Both the position numbers and the translations under genes were made by a program. Source: an uncultured Oscillospiraceae bacterium (GTDB lineage: Bacteria; Bacillota; Clostridia; Oscillospirales; Oscillospiraceae). Taken from it: a stretch of DNA of 64,000 nucleotides. How positions within the stretch are numbered: position 1 is the first letter of the stretch; each line of letters begins with the position of its first letter. Below are positions 17,331 through 26,147 of the stretch, one piece after another. The stretch covers positions 18,488 through 82,487 of the forward strand of contig CANQTW010000010.1 in assembly GCA_947626845.1 (NCBI GenBank). Reading direction: 5' to 3'. The notes beneath the pieces were generated by a model. The model had not been told where the DNA came from. It saw nothing but the letters and a program-made list of their open reading frames with translations, and did no database searches.

Positions 17331-18309
17331 ATCCGTTTGGGTGGTTCTTGTGCCACTGCCAGGCGGTGGAGATGATGGTATTGAGATCGGCGTACTGGGG
17401 GTCCCAGCCCAGGACGGTCTTGGCCTTCTCGCTGGAGGCCACAAGCCGCGCCGGATCGCCGGGACGGCGGGGGCCGATCTGGGCGGGGATGGGATGTCCC
17501 GTGACAGCGCGGGCCACGTCCACCACCTCCTTGTTGGAGAAGCCCACGCCGTTGCCCAGGTTAAAGACGTTGTTCTCCCCGCCGTCCATCAGGTAGTCCA
17601 GGGCCAGGATATGGGCCTGGGCCAGGTCCGTGACGTGGATATAGTCGCGGATACAGGTGCCGTCGGGGGTGGGATAGTCCTCCCCGTAGATGGTCAGCTT
17701 TTCCCGCTGGCCGTTGGGCACCTGAAGGATGATGGGGATCAGGTGCGTCTCCGGGTCGTGGGCCTCGCCGATCTTCCCGCTGGGGTGGGCGCCGCAGGCG
17801 TTGAAGTACCGCAGGGCCACGTACCGAAGGCCGTGGGCCTTGGAGCACCAGCCCATCATCTTCTCCATGCTGAGCTTCGTCTCGCCGTAGGTGTTGGTGG
17901 GCTGGGTGCGGTCCGTCTCCAGGATGGGCACCCGCTCCGGCTCGCCGTAGGTGGCGGCGGTGGAGGAGAAGACGATCTTGTCAACGCCGTGGGCCACCAT
18001 GGCGGAGAGCAGGACCATGGTGCCGTGGAGGTTGTTGTCGTAGTATTTCAGGGGGTCGCGCATGGACTCCGCCACCTGGGAGCAGGCGGCAAAGTGGATC
18101 ACGCCGTCGATCTTCTCGGCCTGGAACAGCACATCCAGGGCCTCCCTGTCCCGGATGTCCAGCTTGTAGAAGCGGGCCTTGGGATGGACGGCCTCCTTAA
18201 AGCCGGTCTGCAGGTTGTCCGCCACCACCACGTCGCGTCCCGCCTCGCAGAGCTCCCAGACGGTGTGGGAGCCGATGTAGCCGGCTCCGCCAAGGACTAA
18301 AATTGCCAT
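17293..18309 (-). CDS. galE: UDP-glucose 4-epimerase
   Basis: NAD-dependent interconversion of UDP-galactose and UDP-glucose; 338 residues. Rossmann motif GGAGYIGSH near residue 7, catalytic FSSTAATYGEP near 118 and YGETK near 145, and the RYFNACGAHPSG and RPGDPARLVASSEKA motifs. ATG 18309 follows GGAGGTAAATTCT. Homologues end soon after HPNGY; here the tail VVADSASLASD is written by a repeat module, and the stop TGA lies in the loop of that module's hairpin. Middle gene of the Leloir operon, 115 bases after galK. Confidence 0.93.
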   Translation of the reverse strand: MAILVLGGAGYIGSHTVWELCEAGRDVVVADNLQTGFKEAVHPKARFYKLDIRDREALDVLFQAEKIDGVIHFAACSQVAESMRDPLKYYDNNLHGTMVLLSAMVAHGVDKIVFSSTAATYGEPERVPILETDRTQPTNTYGETKLSMEKMMGWCSKAHGLRYVALRYFNACGAHPSGKIGEAHDPETHLIPIILQVPNGQREKLTIYGEDYPTPDGTCIRDYIHVTDLAQAHILALDYLMDGGENNVFNLGNGVGFSNKEVVDVARAVTGHPIPAQIGPRRPGDPARLVASSEKAKTVLGWDPQYADLNTIISTAWQWHKNHPNGYVVADSASLASD

Positions 18310-18424
18310 AGAATTTACCTCCAATCAGTTTTTCAGGCACAGGCCGGACCTCCGGCCCGCAGGGGGTGGGATATGTCCCCAGGCCCCGTATCAACATAAA
18401 CGGGTTTTCGCGAACTGTCGGTTT

Positions 18425-19699
18425 TCACACGATGGCCGCGCCGCCGGTGGGGCGGATATGGAGCACGTGGCACGCGCCCTCCCGGAAAACGGCCTCGATG
18501 CCGGCCTTGAAGGCCGCCACGGCCTCCTCCGGCACAAAGGCCTGGACCGTGCCGGCGAAGCCGCCGCCGTGGACGCGGATGGCGCCCTTCCCCGCCAGCA
18601 GCTCCCGTCCCAGGGCCAGGGCCACGGACACCGCCTGCTTTTCCGGCTTTGCCGGGGACCAGATGTTCTGCAGGAGCGTCTCGGAGGACAGGCCGGACTC
18701 GTTCACAAGCCGCAGAAATTCGTTGAAATCGCCCCTCTTTAGAGCCTCGGCCTCGGCCTGGGCGCGCCTGTCGTCGGCGTAGAAGTGCATAGCCCGCAGG
18801 ACGGCCCTGTCGCCGCATTTTTCCCGCAGAGCGGGGACGGCGGCGCGGAAAGCCGCCTCCGGCACCTCCCGAAGCCAGCGCTTGCCGAAATGGGCGGCAA
18901 CCGCCCCCATCTCGTGGGTGATGGCGGCGTAGTCGCCGGTGAGATCGGCGTGGTCGGAGCGGGTATCGACGATGCACAGGGCGTGGCCGGAGGCGGCGAA
19001 GTCGTAGCGGACCGGGGCGATCACCGGGTTCACGGGATCGGCGAAGTCGATGGCCACCGCGCCGCCCACGCTGGAGCCCATCTGGTCCATAAGGCCGCAG
19101 GGCTTGCCGAAGTAGACGTTCTCGGCGTACTGGCCGATCTTGGCGATGGTCACGGCGTCCAACTGTCCCTCACAGCACAGGGCGTTCAGGATGTTCCCCA
19201 CCAGCACCTCAAAGGCCGCGGAGGAGGAGAGGCCCGAACCGGACAGCACCGTGGAGACGGCGCAGGCGTCAAAGCCGGAGAGCCGGTAGCCCAGGTTCCT
19301 GATCCCCGCCGCCACGCCGCGGATCAGGCCGGCGGTGGTGCCGTACTCGGATTTGCGGGGCTCCAGGTCGGAAAGCTCCACGGCGATGGGGGCGTACCCG
19401 GCGCTCTGCATACGGACCGTGCCGGTGCCGTTCAGGGCCGCGGCGGCCAGCACGTCCAGGTCCACACTGCCGCACAGCACGTGCCCGTGCTGGTGGTCGG
19501 TGTGGTTGCCGCCGATCTCCGTCCTGCCGGGGCCGGAGAAGATACCGGCCCGCCCCTTGGGGGCGTAGGTATCGGCCAGGGTCTGGGCCACCCCCAGCGC
19601 CCGCTCCCGGACGGAGGCGGCGGGGCCGTCCAGGACCTGGCAAAGCCGGCTGTCCAGGGCCCCCGATTTGATCTTTTCTATCAGCGCGGAAAGTTCCAT
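18425..19699 (-). CDS. galK: Galactokinase
   Basis: ATP-dependent phosphorylation of galactose at C1; GHMP kinase of 424 residues. Seen: N-terminal galactokinase signature GRTEIGGNHTDHQHG near residue 45 (the usual Asn is Thr-Glu here), ATP loop VLSGSGLSSSAAFEVLVG near 135, and the C-terminal IRVHGGGFAGTVQAFV near 380. ATG 19699 follows GGGGGAG and removes eight residues of a longer reading. First gene of galK-galE-galT. Upstream lie four GTTTACCG repeats that may bind a regulator. Confidence 0.92.
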   Translation of the reverse strand: MELSALIEKIKSGALDSRLCQVLDGPAASVRERALGVAQTLADTYAPKGRAGIFSGPGRTEIGGNHTDHQHGHVLCGSVDLDVLAAAALNGTGTVRMQSAGYAPIAVELSDLEPRKSEYGTTAGLIRGVAAGIRNLGYRLSGFDACAVSTVLSGSGLSSSAAFEVLVGNILNALCCEGQLDAVTIAKIGQYAENVYFGKPCGLMDQMGSSVGGAVAIDFADPVNPVIAPVRYDFAASGHALCIVDTRSDHADLTGDYAAITHEMGAVAAHFGKRWLREVPEAAFRAAVPALREKCGDRAVLRAMHFYADDRRAQAEAEALKRGDFNEFLRLVNESGLSSETLLQNIWSPAKPEKQAVSVALALGRELLAGKGAIRVHGGGFAGTVQAFVPEEAVAAFKAGIEAVFREGACHVLHIRPTGGAAIV

Positions 19700-19728
19700 T
19701 GGCGTTTCTCCCCCTTGATCCAATTGAC

Positions 19729-19817
19729 TGTTTACCGATGTTTACCGAATCGTCTTGAGCCGATGTGCTGTTTACCGTATTGCCTTATGGTATGAGCCGG
19801 TCCACGGTTTACCGTAC
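19729..19817. promoter_or_regulatory. Four GTTTACCG direct repeats upstream of galK
   Basis: TGTTTACCGA at 19729, TGTTTACCGA at 19739, TGTTTACCGT at 19769 and GGTTTACCGT at 19806. The first three are 10 and 30 bases apart, that is, on the same face of the helix. GTTTAC/GTAAAC is a common half-site of LacI/GalR-family repressors. The last copy overlaps the end of the upstream hydrolase gene. Confidence 0.5.
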
Positions 19818-20720
19818 CGGTCCTGCCCCGTATGTCCGGCCCGTGACCCGGTCCAGGAACGCCAGCACCGTCCCCCATTTCAGGTCCCGGTCCTGCTTTT
19901 CGTTTAAAAACTCGTGGCGGGAGTGGTCGAAAAGCGCCACGGTCACGTCCTCCATGCCCGCCTTTTCCGTGTAAAACGCCTGGAGCTTCCTGACCCCCGC
20001 GCCCATGTTCCCCACCGGGTCCTCCGCGCCGGAGGCCAGCAGGAGGGGAAGCTCACGGGGCAGGCCCGCGATGTAGGAGGGGGTGTAGAGGCCCCGCAGG
20101 CCCCGGAAAAAGTCCCGGTAGAACCTGGCCGAGCAGGTAAAGCCGCACAGGGGGTCGCCCTCGTAGGCGGCGTTGTTCTCCGGGTCGTTGGAGATCCACT
20201 TCCCGTCCGCAAAGCATTTGGCGTAGGCCCCGAAGGAGAGCTTTTCGATGAAGGCCGCCGGCTTTTTGGCGGGGATGACCGCCGCCGCGGCGGTGCCCAG
20301 GTAGACGTCGAAGTCCTTCTTATAGGAGCTGCCGCCGATGACGGCCCCATCCAGCTTATCCCCATACCGGGCAAGATAGCTCTGGGTCACAAAGGAGCCG
20401 AAGGAGAAGCCGAAAAGGATGTACGGAAGGCCCGGATACCTGGCCTTATAATAGTCCGTCAGGGCGGCCTCGTCCCGCACCACGTCGCCGAACATGTCCC
20501 CCTCGCTCCAGCCGGGGGTGTCCCCGCCGGTCCTCCCGTGGCCCCGGTGGTCGTCCGCCGCCACAAGATAGCCGTGGGCGTTGAGGAACGCGGCGAAGGG
20601 CGCGTACCGGGCGGCGTGCTCCGCCATCCCGTGGACGATCTGGACAAAGCCCACCGGCTCCTTCACATCCAGCCACTCGTATACGTACAGCTCTTTTCCG
20701 TCAAAGCTCTTAAATTCCAT
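19809..20720 (-). CDS. Alpha/beta hydrolase (lysophospholipase / monoacylglycerol lipase-like)
   Basis: 303 residues. N-terminal YVYEWLDVKEPVGFVQIVHG and HGMAEHAARYAPFAAFL match the lysophospholipase (PldB / Hydrolase_4) branch. The nucleophile elbow is GFSFGS near residue 108, with the acid and His in GAEDPVGNMG near 235 and FDHSRHEFLNE near 270. No signal peptide, so cytoplasmic. ATG 20720 follows AAAGGGGCGGGG; a start 33 bases earlier is possible. The substrate is likely a glycerolipid or other carboxyl ester. The gene ends 109 bases before galK and may be cotranscribed with it. Confidence 0.8.
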   Translation of the reverse strand: MEFKSFDGKELYVYEWLDVKEPVGFVQIVHGMAEHAARYAPFAAFLNAHGYLVAADDHRGHGRTGGDTPGWSEGDMFGDVVRDEAALTDYYKARYPGLPYILFGFSFGSFVTQSYLARYGDKLDGAVIGGSSYKKDFDVYLGTAAAAVIPAKKPAAFIEKLSFGAYAKCFADGKWISNDPENNAAYEGDPLCGFTCSARFYRDFFRGLRGLYTPSYIAGLPRELPLLLASGAEDPVGNMGAGVRKLQAFYTEKAGMEDVTVALFDHSRHEFLNEKQDRDLKWGTVLAFLDRVTGRTYGAGPVR

Positions 20721-20799
20721 ATTCCCCGCCCCTTTCACGCTTTCTGATGCCATTATATTTCTTTTTCCCGCAAATTGCAACAATAAAGCGAGCCGGCTA

Positions 20800-20828
20800 T
20801 TCCAAAATTTATTCAAATGTGCTATACT
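20800..20828 (+). promoter_or_regulatory. Probable promoter of the membrane protein-fbp operon
   Basis: Extended -10 TGCTATACT ending at 20828 with a weak -35 (TTCCAA at 20800) 17 bases upstream. Confidence 0.45.
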
Positions 20829-20883
20829 GAAAAATACCGGCGTATGCCCGCCATACCGCCGGAGCTATAGGGAGGGTATTCGT

Positions 20884-21663
20884 ATGGGACTTTTTCTGAC
20901 GCTGGCGTTTCTCTTTTTCATCGGCTCGGTCTTTGGCTGGGTGCTGGAGCTGTTCTACCGGCGGTTTTTCTCCGGAGCCAACCCGGAGCGCAAGTGGATC
21001 AACCCCGGCTTCTGCACGGGCCCCTATGTGCCGCTCTACGGGATGGGGCTGTGCATCCTGTTCCTCATCGCCTCTCTGGAAAACACCACCTGGATCGAGA
21101 ACCCCTTCTGGGAGAAGGCGGCGCTCTTTATCTTCATGGCGGTGTGCATGACGCTCATCGAGTACATAGCCGGCATTCTGAGCATCAAGATCGCCCATGT
21201 GCGGCTGTGGGACTACTCCGGCCAGTGGGGCAACCTTCAGGGCATCATCTGCCCGCTGTTCTCCTTCTTCTGGGCCGTTTTGGGGGCGGTCTACTACTTC
21301 CTGATCCACCCGCGCATCCTGGGCGCGCTGAACTGGCTGGCCAACAACCTGGCCTTCTCCTTTGTCATCGGCATGTTCTACGGCGTGTTCATCATCGACC
21401 TGTGCCACTCCCTGCAGCTGATGGCGCGGCTGCGGAAATTCGCCCGTGAGAACGACGTGGACATCCGATATGAAAATCTCAAGGCGCACATCCGCTCGGT
21501 CCAGGACAGGGCCCACGAGAAGGCCCGCTTCTTCCGGCCCTTCCAGTCGGAAAAGCCCCTGTCGGAGCAGCTGCGGGAGCGCCTTGAGGCGGCCCGAAAG
21601 GGCGGAGATACCGTGTTCGGCGCCATATCGCGCCGAAACGGCGGGAGAGGAGGAAAGGCATGA
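20884..21663 (+). CDS. Putative ABC transporter permease-like membrane protein (PF06541 type)
   Basis: 259 residues with five to six membrane segments and a soluble, charged C-terminal tail of about 75 residues. GSVFGWVLELFYRRFF near residue 14, NPGFCTGPYVPLYGMG near 40, IEYIAGILSIKI near 97 and LWDYSGQWGNLQGIICPLF near 112 are the conserved pattern of the family annotated as putative ABC transporter permease (CmpB type), whose real function is unestablished. ATG 20884 follows AGGGAGGGTA. Its stop overlaps the fbp start (ATGA). Confidence 0.8.
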   Translation: MGLFLTLAFLFFIGSVFGWVLELFYRRFFSGANPERKWINPGFCTGPYVPLYGMGLCILFLIASLENTTWIENPFWEKAALFIFMAVCMTLIEYIAGILSIKIAHVRLWDYSGQWGNLQGIICPLFSFFWAVLGAVYYFLIHPRILGALNWLANNLAFSFVIGMFYGVFIIDLCHSLQLMARLRKFARENDVDIRYENLKAHIRSVQDRAHEKARFFRPFQSEKPLSEQLRERLEAARKGGDTVFGAISRRNGGRGGKA

Positions 21664-23636
21664 CCGGCGACAGCCAGAGGCTGAGATATCTGACGCTCTT
21701 ATCCGCGAAATATCCCACGGTGGCGGCGGCGTCCAGCGAAATCATCCGGATGGAGGCCGTCCTGCGCCTGCCCAAGGGGACGGAGCACTTCATGTCCGAT
21801 CTCCACGGGGAGAACGAGGCCTTTATCCACATCCTGAACAACGCCTCCGGGTACATCCGGGAGAAGATCGACACGGTGTTCGGGGAGGAGCTGTCCCCGA
21901 CGGACCGGGCGGACCTGGCCACGCTGATCTACTACCCCGAAAAGAAGCTCCCCCAGCTCAAGGCCGCCCAGGCGGACCTGGGCCGGTGGTACGATCTCAC
22001 CCTGATGCGGCTCATCCGGCTCTGCCGGTTCGTGTCCTCCAAGCACACCCGCGCCCATGTGCGCTCCTGTCTGCCGGAGGCCTGCGCCCATGTGCTGGAC
22101 GAGCTTCTCCACGCCCATTTTGAGGATCACGACAAGAAGCTCTATTACGAGACCATCGTGGACTCCATCATCGCCTACGGCCGGGCAGACGCCTACATCA
22201 CCCGCTTCTGCGAGCTGATCAAGCGGCTGGCGGTGGACTCCCTGCATATTGTGGGGGACCTCTTTGACCGGGGGCCCCGTCCCGACCTGATCTTGGAGCG
22301 GCTCATCGGCCACCACGGGGTAGACATACAGTGGGGCAACCATGACGTGGTGTGGATGGGCGCCGCGGCAGGCAGTCCCGTCTGCGTGCTGACGGTGCTG
22401 AAAACCACCCTGGCCTACAACAACACCGACACCCTGGAGCACGGCTACGGCATCAGTCTGCGGGAGCTGGACCACCTGGCCCAGGAGTATTACGAGGCTT
22501 CCGATCTGACCCGCTGGACGCCCAAGACCGACAGCCGCAAAAGCGCCTCCCGCGAGGCTCTCTGCCGGGCGGCCCAGATGCACAAGGCCGTGACGGTGAT
22601 GATGCTGAAGGCCGAGGCGCAGGTCATCGACAGGAATCCGGACTTTAAAATGGCGGGCCGGGACTATCTGCGGCACATCGACTATGAACGGGGCACCGTG
22701 GTCTGCGGCGGGCGCGAATACCCCCTGCTGGAGTGCGACTTCCCCACGGTGGACCCGCAGGCGCCGGAGCGATTCACCGCCCGCGAGCTGGACGTCCTGC
22801 GGGACCTGGTGCGGGGCTTCCGGCACAGCAAGCTTTTGCAGAAGCACGTGCAGTTCCTCTACTCCTCCGGCTCCGTCTACAAGGTGACCAACGGGAACCT
22901 CCTCTACCACGGGGCCGTCCCCATGACGCCGGAGGGGGACTTCGCCAAGGAGACCTTTGAGGGCAGGGAATACGCCGGCAAAGCGCTCTTTGACTACTGC
23001 GACAGGCGGGCCCGCCAGGGCTATTTCGCCCCGGAGGGTTCCCCCCAGCGCCAGGCGGGGCAGGATTTCCTCTGGTATCTGTGGTGCGGCGCCAAAAGCC
23101 CCATCTACGGGCGCAGCGCCATGACCACCTTTGAGCGGCTGTTCATCGCCGATCCGGAGACTCACAGGGAGATCAAGGACCCCTATTACAGGCTCATCAA
23201 CCAGACCGCCACGGCGGAGAAGATTCTCTCCGAGTTCGGCCTGACGGAGGAGGGCGACCACATCGTCAACGGCCACGTCCCGGTGCGGGCCGTGGAGGGG
23301 GAGAGTCCGGTCAAGGGCGGGGGGAGGCTCATCGTCATTGACGGCGGCTTCTGCCGGGCCTACCACGAGAAAACCGGCATCGCCGGGTACACGCTGGTGT
23401 ACAACTCCCGCGGCCTGACGCTCCGCACCCACCAGCCCTTTGAAAGCGCCGCCAAGGCGGTGCTGGAGGACGAGGACATCGCCTCCTCCAGCGAGTATAT
23501 CTACACGCCCTCCGCCCGCCTGCTGGTGGCCGACACCGACGAGGGGAAGCGGATGCGCAGTCTCATCGGCGATCTTACCGAGCTGGTGCGCGCCTATCAG
23601 GACGGCGTCATCCGGGAGCGGGAGCTGCGGACATAA
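21660..23636 (+). CDS. fbp: Fructose-1,6-bisphosphatase, class III
   Basis: Gluconeogenic phosphatase of the Firmicute-specific class III; 658 residues, the family length. It belongs to the calcineurin-like metallophosphatases: MSDLHGENEAF near residue 43, VGDLFDRGPRPDL near 200 and QWGNHDVVWMG near 225 supply metal ligands; VNGHVPVRAVEGESPVKGG near 540 and VIDGGFCRAYHEKTGIAGY near 560 are further class III signatures. Start ATG overlaps the upstream gene by four bases, so translation is coupled. deoC follows 20 bases later. Confidence 0.93.
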   Translation: MTGDSQRLRYLTLLSAKYPTVAAASSEIIRMEAVLRLPKGTEHFMSDLHGENEAFIHILNNASGYIREKIDTVFGEELSPTDRADLATLIYYPEKKLPQLKAAQADLGRWYDLTLMRLIRLCRFVSSKHTRAHVRSCLPEACAHVLDELLHAHFEDHDKKLYYETIVDSIIAYGRADAYITRFCELIKRLAVDSLHIVGDLFDRGPRPDLILERLIGHHGVDIQWGNHDVVWMGAAAGSPVCVLTVLKTTLAYNNTDTLEHGYGISLRELDHLAQEYYEASDLTRWTPKTDSRKSASREALCRAAQMHKAVTVMMLKAEAQVIDRNPDFKMAGRDYLRHIDYERGTVVCGGREYPLLECDFPTVDPQAPERFTARELDVLRDLVRGFRHSKLLQKHVQFLYSSGSVYKVTNGNLLYHGAVPMTPEGDFAKETFEGREYAGKALFDYCDRRARQGYFAPEGSPQRQAGQDFLWYLWCGAKSPIYGRSAMTTFERLFIADPETHREIKDPYYRLINQTATAEKILSEFGLTEEGDHIVNGHVPVRAVEGESPVKGGGRLIVIDGGFCRAYHEKTGIAGYTLVYNSRGLTLRTHQPFESAAKAVLEDEDIASSSEYIYTPSARLLVADTDEGKRMRSLIGDLTELVRAYQDGVIRERELRT

Positions 23637-23656
23637 ACATTTGAAAGGAGATAAAC

Positions 23657-24325
23657 ATGGAGCTTTCCGAGATACTGAAAAGGGTGGATCACACACTGCT
23701 TGCCCAGACGGCAACCTGGGAGGAGATCAGGGAGGTCTGTGACGACGGGATGAAGTACCGCACCGCCAGCGTCTGCATCCCGCCCAGCTTCGTCCGGGCG
23801 GCAAAGGGCTATGTGGGCGCGGCGCTGCCCGTCTGCACCGTCGTCGGCTTCCCCAACGGGTATGCCACCACGACGGCCAAGGTGTTTGAGACGGCGGACG
23901 CGGCGCAGAACGGGGCCGATGAGATCGACATGGTGGTGAACCTGGGCTGGGTGCGGGACGGGCGCTGGGACGATATCCTGGAGGAGCTTCGCGCCGTCAA
24001 GGCCGTCTGCGGGAAGCGGGTCCTGAAGGTCATCGTGGAGACGTGCCTGCTGACGGAGGCGGAAAAGGTGAAGCTGTGTGAGATCGTCTCCGCCTCTGGC
24101 GCCGACTTCATCAAGACCTCCACGGGCTTTGCCGGCGGCGGGGCCACCGGGGAGGACGTGGCGCTCTTCGCCGCCCACGCGGCGCCCCACTTGAAGATCA
24201 AGGCCGCCGGCGGCATAAGCACCCTTGAGGACGCGGAGACATTTATCCGGCTGGGCGCCTCGCGCCTGGGCACGAGCCGGATCGTGAAGATCGTGAAGCG
24301 GATGGAGAAGGAGGGGTTGGCATGA
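23657..24325 (+). CDS. deoC: Deoxyribose-phosphate aldolase
   Basis: Splits 2-deoxyribose-5-phosphate into glyceraldehyde-3-phosphate and acetaldehyde; 222 residues. [18 protein letters not shown] at the N-terminus, [15 protein letters not shown] near residue 92, the Schiff-base Lys in [10 protein letters not shown] near 120, and [17 protein letters not shown] near 150 with the second catalytic Lys. Preceded by AAAGGAG. It is followed with a four-base overlap by udp and then cdd, so it disposes of the deoxyribose freed from nucleosides. Confidence 0.95.
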   Translation: MELSEILKRVDHTLLAQTATWEEIREVCDDGMKYRTASVCIPPSFVRAAKGYVGAALPVCTVVGFPNGYATTTAKVFETADAAQNGADEIDMVVNLGWVRDGRWDDILEELRAVKAVCGKRVLKVIVETCLLTEAEKVKLCEIVSASGADFIKTSTGFAGGGATGEDVALFAAHAAPHLKIKAAGGISTLEDAETFIRLGASRLGTSRIVKIVKRMEKEGLA

Positions 24326-25095
24326 TCCAGCATGAAAAACAGTACCATATCCAATGCGAAGCGGGCGACGTGGGCCGGTATGTGATCCTCCCCGGCGATC
24401 CGGGCCGGTGCCAGTCCATCGCGGCGCTTTTTGACGGCGCGGAGTTCGTGGCCTCCAACCGGGAGTTCACCACCTACACCGGCACCCTTTTCGGGGAGAA
24501 GGTCTCCGTCTGCTCCACGGGCATCGGCGGGCCGTCGGCGGCCATCGCCATAGAGGAGCTCCACGCCATCGGCGCGGACACCTTCGTGCGGGTGGGCACC
24601 TGCGGCGGCATCGACCTCGATGTACAGGCGGGGGACCTTGTGGTGGCCACCGGAGCTATACGGTATGAGCATACGAGCCGGGAATACGCGCCCATCGAAT
24701 ATCCCGCCGTGCCGGATTTTGACGTGACGGCGGCGCTGCGGGCGGCGGCTCTGGAGCTGGGGTACAGGACCCACACCGGCGTCGTTCAGTGCAAGGACAG
24801 CTTCTACGGCCAGCACTCCCCGGAGAGGATGCCGGTGAGCTGGGAGCTTACGCAAAAATGGGAGGCGTGGAAGCGGCTGGGCGTCAAGGCCAGCGAAATG
24901 GAGTCCGCCGCCCTCTTTGTGGCGGCGGCGGCGTTGAAGGTCCGGTGCGGCAGCTGCTTCCAGGTGGTCTGGAACCAGGAGCGCCAGGCGGCGGGCCTGG
25001 ACCAGGAGGAATGTCACGACACCTCCGCCGCCGTGAAGGCGGCGGTCCTGGCGGTGAAAAAGCTTATCAAACAGGACAGGGAGCTGGGAATATGA
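24322..25095 (+). CDS. udp: Uridine phosphorylase
   Basis: Phosphorolysis of uridine (and probably deoxyuridine) to base and (deoxy)ribose-1-phosphate; 257 residues, NP-1 family. [11 protein letters not shown] near residue 20 (phosphate-binding), [16 protein letters not shown] near 70, RVGTCGGID near 93, and [10 protein letters not shown] near 192 with the ribose-binding Met-Glu. The C-terminal region [13 protein letters not shown] is closer to Udp than to PNP. Translationally coupled to deoC before it and to cdd after it. Confidence 0.88.
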   Translation: MIQHEKQYHIQCEAGDVGRYVILPGDPGRCQSIAALFDGAEFVASNREFTTYTGTLFGEKVSVCSTGIGGPSAAIAIEELHAIGADTFVRVGTCGGIDLDVQAGDLVVATGAIRYEHTSREYAPIEYPAVPDFDVTAALRAAALELGYRTHTGVVQCKDSFYGQHSPERMPVSWELTQKWEAWKRLGVKASEMESAALFVAAAALKVRCGSCFQVVWNQERQAAGLDQEECHDTSAAVKAAVLAVKKLIKQDRELGI

Positions 25096-25484
25096 CGGTG
25101 GAGGAGCTTTGCCAAACGGCTGTCAGGATGAAGGAGATGGCCTACGCGCCCTACTCCCGCTTCCGCGTGGGGGCGGCGGTGGAGTGCGACGACGGGACGG
25201 TGTTTACCGGGTGCAACATCGAAAACGCCGCCTACGGCCCCACCAACTGCGCCGAGCGCACGGCCATCTTCAAGGCCGTCAGCGAGGGGCACAGGCGCTT
25301 CCGCCGTATCGCCGTGGCCGCGGACGCGGAGGGCTTCACCTCCCCCTGCGGCGTCTGCCGCCAGGTGATGGCGGAATTCTCGCCGGATATGGACGTGATC
25401 TTAGTGAACAGCGGCGGAGACACAAAGACCGTAAATCTGCGGGAGCTGTTCCCCATGGGCTTTGGGAAAGAGGACCTTTCTTGA
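25092..25484 (+). CDS. cdd: Cytidine deaminase
   Basis: Zinc enzyme converting (deoxy)cytidine to (deoxy)uridine; 130 residues, tetrameric small type. Zinc/catalytic motifs: [19 protein letters not shown] (Cys-Ala-Glu) near residue 45 and [13 protein letters not shown] near 87. ATG 25092 overlaps the udp stop (ATGA). Last gene of fbp-deoC-udp-cdd; its product feeds the uridine phosphorylase. A repeat element with a terminator-like hairpin starts within ten bases of the stop. Confidence 0.95.
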   Translation: MTVEELCQTAVRMKEMAYAPYSRFRVGAAVECDDGTVFTGCNIENAAYGPTNCAERTAIFKAVSEGHRRFRRIAVAADAEGFTSPCGVCRQVMAEFSPDMDVILVNSGGDTKTVNLRELFPMGFGKEDLS

Positions 25485-25487
25485 CTA

Positions 25488-25675
25488 TCAAAAAAGCCCT
25501 GACGGGCTTTTTCGACAAGGGGAAACGTCGGGGGAATGGGTCAAAATTGGAATTTTGACCCATTCCCCCTGCTGTTTTGCTGCGCGCACGCCTTTTGGGG
25601 CGCACACTTGCAAAACAAGCTGGGATTTTCGCGACGTACATGCCGCCGCGAAAATCATCAAATCGTTTTTTGACA
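25488..25675. repeat. Dispersed structured element, copy 3 (reverse orientation)
   Basis: Read from the cdd end: hairpin 25491-25512 (AAAAAGCCC / GGGCTTTTT around TGAC, a plausible cdd terminator), GACAAGGGGAAACGTC linker, a perfect 19-bp hairpin 25530-25569, stem GTTTTGC 25574-25580 with GCAAAAC 25610-25616, and hairpin 25625-25655 (ATTTTCGCGACG / CGCCGCGAAAAT around TACATGC), ending near TTTTTTGACA. It is the reverse complement of the layout of copies 1 and 2, so in each case the TGAC-type end touches the 3' end of a gene. Confidence 0.85.
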
Positions 25676-25680
25676 ACCGA

Positions 25681-25711
25681 AAAGGCCCTCCCCGACGTGG
25701 AGAGGGCCTTT
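25681..25711. terminator. Hairpin between cdd and ybaB
   Basis: AAAGGCCCTC and GAGGGCCTTT pair around an imperfect GC-rich apex. Symmetric A/T flanks allow function on either strand between the convergent genes. Confidence 0.7.
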
Positions 25712-25720
25712 ATAGACTGT

Positions 25721-25746
25721 TGAAAATGCCCTGACGGGCTTTTTCA
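25721..25746 (-). terminator. Terminator of dnaX-ybaB (TGAC-loop hairpin)
   Basis: TGAAAATGCCC and GGGCTTTTTCA around TGAC, eight bases from the ybaB stop. Same apex as the gene-end hairpins at 25.5 and 33.2 kb. Confidence 0.65.
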
Positions 25747-25753
25747 GGCCGTT

Positions 25754-26107
25754 TTAAAAGCCCAGGTTCAGGCCGCCGGTGAGCTTGCCCATGGCGGCGG
25801 ACAGCTCGGCCTCGGCCTTGGACATGGCCTCGTTGACGGCGGCGATCACCGCGTCGGAGATCATCTCCACGTCCTCCGGCTCCGCCGCGTCGATGACGGC
25901 GTCGGGGTCGATGGTCAGCTTCAGCAGGGTCTTTTTGCCGTTCACCGTGGCGGTGACCATGCCGCCGCCGGCGGAGGCCTCGAACTGGCGCTCCTCCACC
26001 TCCTGCTGCTGGCGCATGAGCTCCTGCTGCATCCGCTGGGCCTGCTTGATCATGTTCATGTTCACGCCTCCCGGCATCCTGCCGCCGGGGAATCCGCCTT
26101 TTGCCAT
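25754..26107 (-). CDS. ybaB: YbaB/EbfC nucleoid-associated protein
   Basis: Small DNA-binding protein of 117 residues. MNMIKQAQRMQQELMRQQQE near residue 15 and the core VTATVNGKKTLLKLTIDPDAV near 52 are family hallmarks; an N-terminal Gly-rich stretch and a C-terminal AAMGKLTGGLNLGF tail are also typical. AGGAGG precedes ATG 26107. It follows dnaX by 40 bases, the conserved order. The recR gene that often comes third is not here; a terminator follows directly. Confidence 0.92.
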   Translation of the reverse strand: MAKGGFPGGRMPGGVNMNMIKQAQRMQQELMRQQQEVEERQFEASAGGGMVTATVNGKKTLLKLTIDPDAVIDAAEPEDVEMISDAVIAAVNEAMSKAEAELSAAMGKLTGGLNLGF

Positions 26108-26147
26108 TTTTGTGTACCTCCTGAAATTTATTTATATCACGTATATA

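Noticed and set aside
21699..23714. 671-codon open frame antisense to fbp
   Set aside because: Mirror of a well-conserved class III fructose-bisphosphatase; composition is typical of a GC-driven shadow frame.
25462..25734. Short frame after cdd
   Set aside because: Falls entirely inside structured element copy 3 and adjacent hairpins.
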